Position numbers and translations under genes: made by a program. A DNA stretch of 30,716 nt from CAZAMT01 sp964486145. Lineage in GTDB: Bacteria > Bacteroidota > Bacteroidia > Bacteroidales > JAAAOM01. Below the pieces are notes generated by a model. The model was given only the letters and a program-made list of their open reading frames with translations. It was not told the DNA's origin and made no database searches. The stretch covers positions 1 to 30,716 of the forward strand of contig CAZAMT010000017.1 in NCBI GenBank assembly GCA_964486145.1, given 5' to 3'. Positions 1-8,455 of this stretch are shown piece by piece. Position 1 is the stretch's first letter, and every line of letters starts with the position of its first letter.

Positions 1-53
1 TCAGTAATTATCTCAGATAACTTGTCCGACAATTGGCGGATGGTCTGTTTCAT
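1..53 (-). CDS. Small ORF of unknown function, 3' end cut by the window edge
   Basis: Reading leftward from an ATG at 53-51 the frame gives MKQTIRQLSDKLSEIIT and then leaves the window. I do not recognise the family. It is probably real because the same N-terminus recurs at 8592 on the same strand: that copy has a 7-codon in-frame insertion after MKQT, and otherwise the aligned bases differ at only two sites, both synonymous (CAG/CAA Gln, TTA/TTG Leu). A good Bacteroidota-type promoter lies 38-66 bases upstream (91-119). The visible part is charged and probably helical. By analogy with the second copy, a lipoprotein gene may follow just outside the window; that is inference. Confidence 0.5.
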   Translation of the reverse strand, partial: MKQTIRQLSDKLSEIIT

Positions 54-90
54 GACTTATTTAATTTTATACTCAAAAATTATTGGATTG

Positions 91-119
91 CAAAGGTATA
101 TAAACTTATTGAGATTCAA
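91..119 (-). promoter_or_regulatory. Bacteroidota-type promoter of the left-edge small ORF
   Basis: On the minus strand TTG (119-117) is followed after 18 bases by TACCTTTG (98-91), matching the -33 TTG / -7 TAnnTTTG pattern of Bacteroidota primary sigma factors. Transcription would start near 84-86, giving a leader of about 30 bases before the ATG at 53. The element lies between the stop of the acetyltransferase gene and the small ORF, so the ORF need not depend on read-through. Confidence 0.6.
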
Positions 120-127
120 AAGTGTTT

Positions 128-1318
128 TTATATTTTATTGCTCTGTCCTGTTTCAGAATCACCTCCAAATTTCTCAAACGGGGCATTTCTATCAAACAAA
201 TACCTGTAGGTAACGTGTGTTTTCTCCCTCACACCACCAAGATGTCTGTAAATGCTCATCATTTTTGGATTGTAATCACCAACCCATGAAAGTTCTAATT
301 CTTTATATTGCTTTTTGGCTTTAATGGCATATGCGTATCGTAAAAACAGGGCACCAAGGATACCTGAAGTCTGAAAGTCCGGATGAATGCCTGCAATCAT
401 AAGTCGTGATCTACTCACAGTTTTTGTCAGTTTACGATAAAGGAAACGCAGTATATTTATAAATGTAAGCTTTCCTTTAAATCCTTTTATCAGTTGATTC
501 ACATCAGGCAATGCAACCATTAAAGCAATGGGCTGGCCTTCATTGTAAGCAAACCAAATAAATTCTTCTTCGAGAATGGGTTTTGCATTTTGCACCATGG
601 TCTCAATGTCGTTGAATGTGAGCGGTGTATAACTTTCATGAAATTGTGACCAAACCGAATTAAACGTATCAACGATATCTTTAATGTATTTATCACGATT
701 TTTAAAAGAAAAATGCTCGAATGTAAAATTCGGCTTACTGGCGATGTATTCGGCAAATCTCACCTGTCGATCGTTGAAAGGTCTGCTGAGATCAACATGA
801 TAACTGTACTGCTCAAAATAAGTTTGAAAACCGTAATTTTCAAATAATTTTTGATAGTACGGATGATTGTACTGCATTCCGTACGCCTGTTGCACGAATC
901 CTTTAACCAGCAATCCCCAGAAAAAATAATTTTCTCCAAAATTAACTGGCCCGTCCATGGCCTGCATACCTTTCTCACTTAGCCAATTTTTTGCAGTATC
1001 AAACAACAGTTCCGATGCCTCCATATCATCGATGCATTCAAAAAAACCAATTCCGCCCGTCGGCTGTCGGTTGTTCACATTCATTTTTTTTTCATCGTAA
1101 AAAGCCGCGATTCGTCCAATGAGTTTTCCTTTGCTGTTTTTCAATACCCATCGTCTGGCCTCTCCGCTCTTGAAACTTTGATTGGTTTCAGGATTAAAAA
1201 CGTTTTCTACTTCAACATCCAACGGGCATACCCATGTTTTATCGTTTTTGTATATTTCCCGGGCAACATCAAGAAATTCTTTTTTAGTGTTTTTATCAGT
1301 AACAGGCGAAATATTCAT
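128..1318 (-). CDS. GNAT-superfamily-like N-acetyltransferase protein
   Basis: A 396-residue soluble protein with no signal peptide. It resembles the long, poorly characterised GNAT-like proteins of Bacteroidota (about 370-400 residues), in which a divergent N-terminal half (here RRWVLKNSKGKLIGRIAAF and GGIGFFECIDD, strand and acetyl-CoA-loop-like) is joined to a second acetyltransferase-like half (AGIHPDFQTSGILGALFLRY). The substrate is unknown. It starts 34 bases after the class V aminotransferase on the same strand, so co-transcription is likely. No frameshift or truncation is seen. Family assignment is from pattern recognition; a different acyltransferase fold is possible. Confidence 0.65.
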   Translation of the reverse strand: MNISPVTDKNTKKEFLDVAREIYKNDKTWVCPLDVEVENVFNPETNQSFKSGEARRWVLKNSKGKLIGRIAAFYDEKKMNVNNRQPTGGIGFFECIDDMEASELLFDTAKNWLSEKGMQAMDGPVNFGENYFFWGLLVKGFVQQAYGMQYNHPYYQKLFENYGFQTYFEQYSYHVDLSRPFNDRQVRFAEYIASKPNFTFEHFSFKNRDKYIKDIVDTFNSVWSQFHESYTPLTFNDIETMVQNAKPILEEEFIWFAYNEGQPIALMVALPDVNQLIKGFKGKLTFINILRFLYRKLTKTVSRSRLMIAGIHPDFQTSGILGALFLRYAYAIKAKKQYKELELSWVGDYNPKMMSIYRHLGGVREKTHVTYRYLFDRNAPFEKFGGDSETGQSNKI

Positions 1319-1352
1319 ATGTATCAGTTAACCTTATTAATTTAAAAATTAT

Positions 1353-2837
1353 TTACAATCGACTGTTTATGTCAAACCAGGATGTTAAAAATTCATGCCC
1401 TGATTCATGCAAGTTTTTATGGATAAACTCATTTTTTTTACGTATGTAAATATAATCGTTTTTCCATTGATCAAAATTATTCACAATCTGGTCGATCGCA
1501 TCAAGAACATAATCCACTTCTTCATCGGTGGTTGTCGGATGCATCGACCAGCGCACCCAGCCAGGTTTCTCAGAAAGGTCACCATGGTTGATTTTGTCGG
1601 TTATATGTCGGGACATATTATGGCTAACCTCGAGCAGGAAATGTCCGTATGTGCCTGCGCAGGCGCAACCTCCCCTCGTTTGAATACCAAACCGGTCGTT
1701 CAATAGTTGTACAAATAAATTGAAATGGATGGCAGGATGGTAAAATGAAATAATGGCCAGACGGTCGTGTTCATTTTCCGCCAGAATGCAGATACCCGGT
1801 ATTTCCTTTAAACTAAAAAAGGCCTTATCCAGCAGTTGTTTCTCACGAGCGAGTATATTGTTAATGCCCATGTGGTTTTTGAGGTCAATGGCCAATGCTG
1901 CTTTGATGGCCTGCAGAAATCCCGGTGTACCTCCATCTTCCCTGGCTTCAATGTCATCCACATATTTGTATTTTCCCCAGGGATTAGTCCAGTCAACGGT
2001 ACCACCTCCAGGGTTGTCAGGTACATCAGTATGGTACAAATCTTTGTCAAATACGAGCACTCCTGATGATCCCGGCCCTCCGAGAAATTTATGCGGTGAA
2101 AAGTATATTGCATCCAGTTTTTCCATCGGATCTTTCGGGTGCATGTTGATTTCATTGTACGGGGCTGAAGCAGCAAAATCAACGAAACAAATACCGCCAT
2201 AACGATGAATGATTTTTGCCATGGTATGGTATGGCGTATGAATACCGGTAACATTTGAACAAGCTGTAAATGCCCCGATTTTAAATTTCCGGTCTTTGTA
2301 TTTTTGTAACTGGTTTTCCAGTTCGTTAAGATCGATAAGTAAATCTTTATCGGGTTTCAACAGTACGACATCTGCGATGGTTTCCATCCATGAGGTGTGG
2401 TTTGAATGATGTTCCATGTGCGTTATAAAAACTACCGGTTTTTCAATTTCTTTCATGTGATCTTTTTTTATAAAGAAATTATTAAACCGTAATCCCAGGA
2501 TTCGCTGAAGTTTATTTACCACGGTGGTCATCCCGAATCCTGCGGTAATAATGATATCATTTGGCCCGGCATTGACATGGTTTTTTATCAGGTGATGTGC
2601 ATGGTGGTAACTTATCGTCATTTTAGTACCGGTAATGGTACTTTCGGTGTGAGTGTTTGCAACAAAGGGCCCGAATGTGTCAGCAATTTTATTTTCAATC
2701 GGCCTGTAAAGCCTTCCACTGGCTACCCAGTCGCCATAAACGATGGGTTTTATGCCGTAGGGTGATTCAAAGGAGGTATCAACACCAATAATGTTTTTTC
2801 TGAAAGTTGAGAAATATTTTTGCAGTGAGTTCATCAT
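1353..2837 (-). CDS. Aminotransferase class V, PLP-dependent (cysteine desulfurase/selenocysteine lyase-like)
   Basis: A 494-residue cytosolic PLP enzyme of fold type I. Visible landmarks are THMEHHSNHTSW (about 140-150) typical of SufS/NifS-like enzymes, the PLP-ring Asp in FVDFAASAP (D220), the Schiff-base lysine in YFSPHKFLGGPGSSG (K250), and a cysteine-bearing loop RGGCACAG (C391, C393) where cysteine desulfurases carry the catalytic Cys. It is longer than SufS (about 410), with an extended N-terminus and C-terminal tail. It may release sulfur or selenium from an amino acid, but no suf/isc genes adjoin it, so the substrate is open. Two ATG codons are adjacent at the start (2837 and 2834). 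It likely forms an operon with the downstream acetyltransferase. Confidence 0.8.
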   Translation of the reverse strand: MMNSLQKYFSTFRKNIIGVDTSFESPYGIKPIVYGDWVASGRLYRPIENKIADTFGPFVANTHTESTITGTKMTISYHHAHHLIKNHVNAGPNDIIITAGFGMTTVVNKLQRILGLRFNNFFIKKDHMKEIEKPVVFITHMEHHSNHTSWMETIADVVLLKPDKDLLIDLNELENQLQKYKDRKFKIGAFTACSNVTGIHTPYHTMAKIIHRYGGICFVDFAASAPYNEINMHPKDPMEKLDAIYFSPHKFLGGPGSSGVLVFDKDLYHTDVPDNPGGGTVDWTNPWGKYKYVDDIEAREDGGTPGFLQAIKAALAIDLKNHMGINNILAREKQLLDKAFFSLKEIPGICILAENEHDRLAIISFYHPAIHFNLFVQLLNDRFGIQTRGGCACAGTYGHFLLEVSHNMSRHITDKINHGDLSEKPGWVRWSMHPTTTDEEVDYVLDAIDQIVNNFDQWKNDYIYIRKKNEFIHKNLHESGHEFLTSWFDINSRL

Positions 2838-2907
2838 TCACACATTTTCAGTAAAACTGATTTGCTATAATACACAATTTCTTTTTTAGTAAGAATGATT
2901 TTTACCA

Positions 2908-4257
2908 TTACCTTCCGAATACCATGATGATATCCCGGTCAATAAGCACAAAAACAAGGATGATAAGGCTGCTGTAAAACAAATATAACCGGACAGGTAT
3001 ATATTGATTTGGTTTAATGTTTAGCTTTCCGTAATTAAAGCCAATAAGCACAAATTTTTCTACAAGAAATACAATCACCGTTGCCAGGGCAACTCCAACC
3101 AATCCGTAAAATTGCGAAAGATAAATGCTTAGACCAATGTTCAGTATAATTTCAAAAATTGAAACAATGAGAATAACACGTGTTTTTTTCAGGCCAATCA
3201 AAATGGTTTGAGGGAAAAGTAATCGACTCACAATTAGTAATATGTAGATCATAAACACATCAGAGCTACGGCCGAAATTTTCATTAAATAAACGAGGATA
3301 GATGAAGTCACTAAAAAACAGAAATACAGTTGATACGGGAAAAAGGATATGCATCAGGCGGGCAGATTTCCTGCGAACATCGCTCAATGATTGTGTTGCC
3401 TTTGCGTCGTTATAAAACTCGGGCAGCATGGCGTTGTGCAATCCCGTTGCCAACATAACTACCAGAGGTAGTTCTTTGGCTCCATACCGAAAAAGAGCAA
3501 ATGCTTCACTATCATATTTTAAAGCAACTACCAGTCCATCAATGTATTGTGCCGAACCACTCAACAGGGTGCTGAAAATCAGCGGCAAACCCAGGTAAAG
3601 ATGTGACTTCATAAAGGGCCATGATATGGTAAATTCAGCGTATTTCTTTAAAAGCGCGAGTAACCAAAGGTAGCGGACGAAGGAAATAAAAATTAATCCC
3701 CACATTGCCTCCCCGATTCCATAGCCAAGCAAAACAGGGCCTGCTGTAACAATTAGCTGTAAAATGTTGGTTACCAAAGCGTAACGAACAATCTGTGCAG
3801 ATTTATTTCTGAGTAAGTAGATGTACTCAATCATGTGCGACGGATTGCTGATTAAGATGTAAATGAGCAGCAGGTTTACATGCGGGATGGTACTCATTTT
3901 ATTAAACACGTAAACATTGTATTTAATGAGGTGACCAAAAATGAAAATGAATACGCTAAATAATGTAATCAGCAGAAAGGCATTGAAAATTTCTGGTGAC
4001 CGGTGTTCGGTGTCAATTTTATCACCCGGGAAAGATGCATTGTTGTTATAAAGCGGAAGAAATGATTGAATTAACCCGGTCATCCAAAAATAACTTACTA
4101 CACTTGCAATGAATAACAGGATTTCAAAATTTCCAAGATCATGGGTTGAAAGTCCACTTTTTGTGAAAATGACACTTATCAGTAAGAAAGTAGTAAACCT
4201 AAGTATGTGGAAGGTCTGCAGGCCTGAAACATTATTAACGCGATGGCGGGTTTTCAA
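2908..4257 (-). CDS. Polysaccharide biosynthesis flippase-like membrane protein (MATE/Wzx superfamily)
   Basis: A 449-residue, very hydrophobic protein with roughly 12 membrane segments. The N-terminal region (FHILRFTTFLLISVIFTKSG followed by LGNFEILLFIASVVSYFW), the central FSTLLSGSAQYIDGLVVAL and the C-terminal LVGVALATVIVFLVEKFVLI fit O-antigen/teichoic-acid type lipid-linked sugar flippases. The likely role is moving an undecaprenyl- or lipid-linked glycan across the inner membrane. No glycosyltransferase cluster is visible beside it, which is unusual for Wzx and leaves the substrate open. It lies 70 bases upstream of the aminotransferase on the same strand. Confidence 0.7.
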   Translation of the reverse strand: MKTRHRVNNVSGLQTFHILRFTTFLLISVIFTKSGLSTHDLGNFEILLFIASVVSYFWMTGLIQSFLPLYNNNASFPGDKIDTEHRSPEIFNAFLLITLFSVFIFIFGHLIKYNVYVFNKMSTIPHVNLLLIYILISNPSHMIEYIYLLRNKSAQIVRYALVTNILQLIVTAGPVLLGYGIGEAMWGLIFISFVRYLWLLALLKKYAEFTISWPFMKSHLYLGLPLIFSTLLSGSAQYIDGLVVALKYDSEAFALFRYGAKELPLVVMLATGLHNAMLPEFYNDAKATQSLSDVRRKSARLMHILFPVSTVFLFFSDFIYPRLFNENFGRSSDVFMIYILLIVSRLLFPQTILIGLKKTRVILIVSIFEIILNIGLSIYLSQFYGLVGVALATVIVFLVEKFVLIGFNYGKLNIKPNQYIPVRLYLFYSSLIILVFVLIDRDIIMVFGR

Positions 4258-4396
4258 ATTATGAAAGTGTTAGATAATTGAAATTATTTAATTGATAATG
4301 AGAGCTGAAGCAGGGTTTTATGACCAAGCAAGCTCAGCTATTTAAAAGCGCAAATATAAAACAAAATATATGATTATTTTTTTCATAAAATATTAT

Positions 4397-4404
4397 TATC
4401 TTTG
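4397..4404 (+). promoter_or_regulatory. -7 element of the tRNA-His promoter
   Basis: TATCTTTG matches the Bacteroidota -7 consensus TAnnTTTG and sits 31 bases before the tRNA in an AT-rich stretch. The -33 region is T-rich without a clear TTG. Confidence 0.55.
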
Positions 4405-4434
4405 CGCACCCATTAAAGAATGTTAAATAAACAC

Positions 4435-4509
4435 GGTGGATGTAGCTCAGTCGGTTAGAGCACCAGATTGTGGTTCTGGGGGTCGCCGGTTCGAATCCGG
4501 TCTTCCACC
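4435..4509 (+). tRNA. tRNA-His (anticodon GTG)
   Basis: A full cloverleaf folds: acceptor GTGGATG (4436-4442) with CTTCCAC (4502-4508), D stem GCTC/GAGC, anticodon stem CCAGA/TCTGG with loop TTGTGGT (anticodon GTG at 4470-4472), and T arm GCCGG-TTCGAAT-CCGGT. A G at 4435 opposite C at 4509 is the extra G(-1):C73 pair that identifies tRNA-His. CCA is not encoded. The acceptor stem has one T:T mismatch (4441/4503). Confidence 0.95.
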
Positions 4510-4519
4510 CAAAAATGCC

Positions 4520-4542
4520 CCCGCAGAAAGCGGGTTTTTTTT
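4520..4542 (+). terminator. Intrinsic terminator of tRNA-His
   Basis: CCCGC (4520-4524), loop AGAAA, GCGGG (4530-4534), followed by eight T residues. It ends the tRNA transcript before the convergent parB gene. Confidence 0.85.
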
Positions 4543-4604
4543 ATTGATGATGAATTTTTTGGAATGAGTAAGGATGAACCATAATGCACGAACATTATTT
4601 TGCT

Positions 4605-5495
4605 TTACTTATCAAGAATAGCAATGATCCGTTCCAGGTCTTCATCTGAACTAAAAGAAATAACAATTTTACCTGCCCCGTCGTTGTTACGTTTGAACTC
4701 TACTTTTGAACTAAAGAATTCGGACAAATGATTTTTTAACTCCGTGTATTCTGCAGGTAAATCCTGTTTTGGCTGAGGATCCGGAGCTGGCTGCTCCTTT
4801 TTTTCTTTCAGATTACGGACAAGTTCTTCTGTTTTCCTTACAGATAGCTCATCAGACAGGATTTTCTGATAGGCTTGCAATTGTATATCAGGGTCTTCAA
4901 CATTGACAAGTGTTCGGGCATGGCCCATGGATAAATCACGACCACGAATGCCCAGTTGTATTTCAGCAGGTAATTTAAGCAAACGAAGATAATTGGTAAC
5001 TGTTGCTCTTTTTTTTCCGACGCGCTGACTTAAATTTTCCTGTGTCAGGTCACATTCTTCAATTAATCGCTGATAACTAATGGCAACTTCAATGGCATCC
5101 AGGTCTTCACGCTGAATATTCTCCACCAAAGCCATTTCAAGCATGGACTGGTCATTGGCTTCCCTTATGTAAGCAGGAATTGTCGTAATACCTACCTTTT
5201 TGGCAGCCCTGATGCGCCTTTCACCAGTAATTAACTGGTATCTCCCATTCTCAAGCAACCGTACCGAAACAGGTTGGATAATACCAAGTTCCCTGATAGA
5301 TTCGGCCAGCTCCTCAAGTGCTTCTTCATCAAAGTTGTTACGTGGCTGAAAAGGGTTTACATCAATTTTATCCAGTTCGACCTCGTTGATGATGTCAGCC
5401 GGGGCTATGTTTCCACCCTCTCGTTCGGGATTTTCAATTTTCCCATCATCGATTAACGCGCCCAGCCCACGCCCTAATGCATTTTTTTTTGCCAT
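4605..5495 (-). CDS. parB: ParB/Spo0J chromosome partitioning protein
   Basis: 296 residues, usual for chromosomal ParB. It starts with the typical MAKKNALGRGLGALIDD, followed by the ParB/sulfiredoxin-like CTPase domain: VDKI-like ELDKIDVNPFQPRNNFDEEAL, ITGERRIRAAKK (the GERR nucleotide-binding motif) and LVENIQREDL. A helix-turn-helix for parS recognition follows (LSQRVGKKRATVTNYLRLLK), then a C-terminal dimerisation region. It binds parS, loads as a CTP-dependent sliding clamp and works with ParA in origin segregation. It starts 9 bases after parA, so it is co-transcribed. I found no convincing parS site in the window. Confidence 0.95.
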   Translation of the reverse strand: MAKKNALGRGLGALIDDGKIENPEREGGNIAPADIINEVELDKIDVNPFQPRNNFDEEALEELAESIRELGIIQPVSVRLLENGRYQLITGERRIRAAKKVGITTIPAYIREANDQSMLEMALVENIQREDLDAIEVAISYQRLIEECDLTQENLSQRVGKKRATVTNYLRLLKLPAEIQLGIRGRDLSMGHARTLVNVEDPDIQLQAYQKILSDELSVRKTEELVRNLKEKKEQPAPDPQPKQDLPAEYTELKNHLSEFFSSKVEFKRNNDGAGKIVISFSSDEDLERIIAILDK

Positions 5496-5504
5496 TTTAT
5501 TTAT

Positions 5505-6308
5505 TTATTCCTCAATAATTTTCTCTTTATTGCTGATTTTTGTTTCATCGTTTTTTTGCAACAACTCTTTTCCAAGATTCAGGTAATTAATTGCTCCTTT
5601 TGACTCGGCATCATACAATACAACCGGCTTGCCAAAACTTGGAGACTCGCTAAGCTTAATGTTCCGCTGGATAATGGTATCGAACACCATCATTTGGAAG
5701 TGCTTTTTAACCTCGTCAACCACTTGATTTGAAAGGCGCAATCGTGCGTCATACATCGTGAGAACAAATCCCTCGATCTCCAGGGCTGTGTTTAATCTCC
5801 CCTGAATAATTTTTATTGTATTCAATAATTTACCTAAACCTTCGAGTGCAAAATACTCGCATTGCACGGGAATCATCACCGAATCTGCTGCTGACAGGGC
5901 ATTCACCGTAATCAACCCAAGCGAAGGTGAACAATCTATGAATATATAATCATATTCGTTATTGATTTTGCTTATTAAATGTTTGAGCATTTTCTCCCGG
6001 TTGGGCATATTGAGCATTTCAATTTCTGCTCCTACCAGGTCAATGTGCGAGGGCAGAAGATCCAGTCCTTCGATTTCGGAATTTAGTATAATTCCATTTG
6101 GATCAACATCATCTACCAGACATTCGTAAATACTCGTTTTTATACTTCTTACGTCAAATCCGGTACCTGATGTTGCGTTTGCCTGTGGGTCTGCATCAAT
6201 AATTAAAACCTTTTTCTCTAAAACCGCCAGACTGGCAGCCAGGTTTATTGCTGTCGTGGTTTTCCCTACACCACCTTTTTGATTTGCCAGTGCAATTACT
6301 TTTGCCAT
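5505..6308 (-). CDS. parA: ParA/Soj chromosome partitioning ATPase
   Basis: 267 residues. A deviant Walker A motif (ANQKGGVGKTTTAINLAASL) sits at the extreme N-terminus, with DADPQANAT as switch I/Walker A', FIDCSPSLGLITVNAL as Walker B and VQCEYFALEGL typical of Soj. There is no N-terminal HTH, so it is the chromosomal (type Ib-like/Soj) form rather than the P1 plasmid form. It is a DNA-bound ATPase stimulated by ParB. First gene of the parAB pair. A candidate -7 element lies about 64 bases upstream. Confidence 0.95.
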   Translation of the reverse strand: MAKVIALANQKGGVGKTTTAINLAASLAVLEKKVLIIDADPQANATSGTGFDVRSIKTSIYECLVDDVDPNGIILNSEIEGLDLLPSHIDLVGAEIEMLNMPNREKMLKHLISKINNEYDYIFIDCSPSLGLITVNALSAADSVMIPVQCEYFALEGLGKLLNTIKIIQGRLNTALEIEGFVLTMYDARLRLSNQVVDEVKKHFQMMVFDTIIQRNIKLSESPSFGKPVVLYDAESKGAINYLNLGKELLQKNDETKISNKEKIIEE

Positions 6309-6371
6309 AAAAATGATTGATTTTTAAATACTACAGTATACAATTATACACATAATTTTTCAATAAACGTT

Positions 6372-6379
6372 CAAATTTA
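6372..6379 (-). promoter_or_regulatory. Candidate -7 element upstream of parAB
   Basis: The minus strand reads TAAATTTG, an exact TAnnTTTG match, 64 bases before the parA ATG. No TTG is seen at ideal -33 spacing. The surrounding 6309-6577 stretch is AT-rich and holds no gene that I can support. Confidence 0.4.
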
Positions 6380-6577
6380 CAATTAATGGATCAATCGAAA
6401 ATTGAACTTCATGCACATTTACAAACATTTCACATGGAGTTGTTAACAAGTTATTAACAAACCGTTATAATGAATTGTTTTTCAATGATATATACGGGGT
6501 GTATTTGATTATCACATACTATATGAATCCACACTTTTCATTCGTCAGGTACTTCTGAATCCGGATATACGTAACCA

Positions 6578-8455
6578 TTACAGTTCAGTTGTAACAGGAA
6601 CTTTTGAAAGATCAAATGAAGTATTTACAATGGTATCTGTCGGATTATCGGAAATGATAAATACGCCGTCATTGAAGTCCCGATCACCAAGTGGCAACAA
6701 TATATCTTCAAAGGTCAGGATCAAGTCCTTGCAATCGTCATCATACATCAGGGTAAATTGTTGAACTTCACCATCATTCAATTGTTTATCCGAATAAAGC
6801 GTATAATCACCGCCGGTAAGATTACCTGAATTATCGATGTTGTTTACAATCACATAAAAGCCAATTACTGTATTCTCAGGAAATGGGGCATTACCTACCT
6901 GATACTTTACGTTTTTAGGGGTTCCTCCAGGATCACCGTTTATTTCCTTAAAAATAATGTTCTGAGTAATCTGTTCATCTGAATCGGGCGGATTACCGAG
7001 GGTGTAGGTATAATAGCCAAAGGTATTACGGTATCCGGCACCTTCGTGCAAAAACTCAATAAAAACGTCGGTTTCTTTGGTTAGTACCACGCTAAAATCA
7101 AGGGTATCCAAAAAATATTCAGGATGTGCATCCATGTTATTCACATTTTCCGGCAAAAACCCTTTAATATCCCCAATGTCTGTTCTGCATGTTTTCAACT
7201 CATAAGGTTCTTCAAGTTCATAGGTCAAAATCTTAAGACCTCCCAACCCCGAGGCCACAAAAATCAGATTATCCTCAGAATGCACAAAATTAACCGACTC
7301 TGATCTTTCAAATTTCATTTTACCAAGTAAAACAATGCTATCATTGCTTTGCTCCGATACGTAACCTACATAAACACCTGCACCACCATTTCCAATTAAT
7401 ACCAGTTCATTATTTACAGTAACACTGTTGGTAACATAATTCTCCTCCAACTCTCCTTCAATAATATGCGGTTTTGGGATAAGCTGAACATTTGTGCCAT
7501 CTTCTTTTTGATATTGCAGACCTCCGGCATTCATAGCTGCAAAAATGCCTTGGTCGTTTACATCCAATTCCGATTTTGAATCGGGGGTGAGATTTGCGAG
7601 GAGAGGGTATTTTACCAAAACGGTATTATTTTCATATACAACAATCTCGCCCGGGTTATTTTTAAGGACATATGCTTTTCCATCGTACAACTGAACAGCC
7701 CGGGCATCCGGTAATTCTTCTTCAAATTCCATGGAAAATGTTGAAGCATTGTAAATCATCAACCCTCCATTATCGCCTGTAGTGCACATTATCATAGTAG
7801 AACCATCTGAATTACCAACAGTTATATCTGTACCAACATAACTTGAAATATCAATGATGGTATCTGTGCCCGTGATTTGCATTGCAGAATTAAGGTTAAG
7901 AATGTCAATCACCGCTGGTGTTGTATAGGTAGTGTCATTAACGGTAGGATCATAGGCACCTGCCAGAAAAAGCTTATTACCAAAGTATTCCAGAGAACTA
8001 ACATCAATATGGGGCAGGATGGCTTCAGAAATAATCATTGGATTTTCAGGAATGCTAACATCAAAAACCTGTACACCACCCAGGTATTCTGCTCCCTTCA
8101 TATTAAAGCTTACAAATGCATAGTTATCGTAAATATCGACGTGCGTAGCCTGTATTGTCCTACCTTCATATTCAGGGGATAATGATTCTGCAATCAGTGT
8201 AAAAGCAAAATTTTCTTCAATGTTTGGATCTTCTGCATATCCTCCGCTCTTAAGCCTCCTGTCTGTAAATGAAACCAATGGAACGTTATGATGCATCTTT
8301 GCAATTTTTCCATTAAGTGAACGAAGATTATTATTGATAACGATATCTTTTTCAATAATGATATCGGAAGGTATACTCTGATCCTCTTTAGTACAGCTAA
8401 AAATTGCCATAAAAAAGGCCCCGTAAAACAATAATTTCAATTTTCCTGTTTTCAT
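6578..8455 (-). CDS. Outer-membrane-type lipoprotein with LVIVD-like repeats and DUF4114 domain
   Basis: I start at the ATG at 8455; the longer frame from 8476 begins with TTG and adds seven residues. From this start the protein has 625 residues with a type II signal peptide (FYGAFFMAIFSC, lipobox Cys about residue 21). Residues about 90-430 carry propeller-like repeats of the LVIVD type (YAFVSFNMKGAEYLGGVQVF, LIFVASGLGGLKILTY). The C-terminus has a DUF4114 pattern ending in LPLGDRDFNDGVFIIS, whose D-x-D-x-N-D acidic cluster suggests Ca2+ binding. It is probably surface- or periplasm-facing and may bind an adhesin or glycan; ligand unknown. The start codon overlaps the stop of the 46-codon ORF upstream (ATGA), suggesting translational coupling. 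Confidence 0.8.
   Translation of the reverse strand: MKTGKLKLLFYGAFFMAIFSCTKEDQSIPSDIIIEKDIVINNNLRSLNGKIAKMHHNVPLVSFTDRRLKSGGYAEDPNIEENFAFTLIAESLSPEYEGRTIQATHVDIYDNYAFVSFNMKGAEYLGGVQVFDVSIPENPMIISEAILPHIDVSSLEYFGNKLFLAGAYDPTVNDTTYTTPAVIDILNLNSAMQITGTDTIIDISSYVGTDITVGNSDGSTMIMCTTGDNGGLMIYNASTFSMEFEEELPDARAVQLYDGKAYVLKNNPGEIVVYENNTVLVKYPLLANLTPDSKSELDVNDQGIFAAMNAGGLQYQKEDGTNVQLIPKPHIIEGELEENYVTNSVTVNNELVLIGNGGAGVYVGYVSEQSNDSIVLLGKMKFERSESVNFVHSEDNLIFVASGLGGLKILTYELEEPYELKTCRTDIGDIKGFLPENVNNMDAHPEYFLDTLDFSVVLTKETDVFIEFLHEGAGYRNTFGYYTYTLGNPPDSDEQITQNIIFKEINGDPGGTPKNVKYQVGNAPFPENTVIGFYVIVNNIDNSGNLTGGDYTLYSDKQLNDGEVQQFTLMYDDDCKDLILTFEDILLPLGDRDFNDGVFIISDNPTDTIVNTSFDLSKVPVTTEL

Noticed and set aside
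1753..2202. 149-codon plus-strand ORF inside the aminotransferase gene
   Set aside because: Antisense to a conserved PLP enzyme whose motifs are intact; no promoter or recognisable domain on this strand.
6344..6352. TTATACACA, a DnaA-box match upstream of parA
   Set aside because: Only one good box is present, without a cluster, a DUE or origin-linked genes (dnaA, mnmG, rsmG). Not enough for an origin.
6417..6440. parS-like sequence around TTTCACATGGAG near parA
   Set aside because: About four to six mismatches to the TGTTNCACGTGNAACA consensus and not palindromic.
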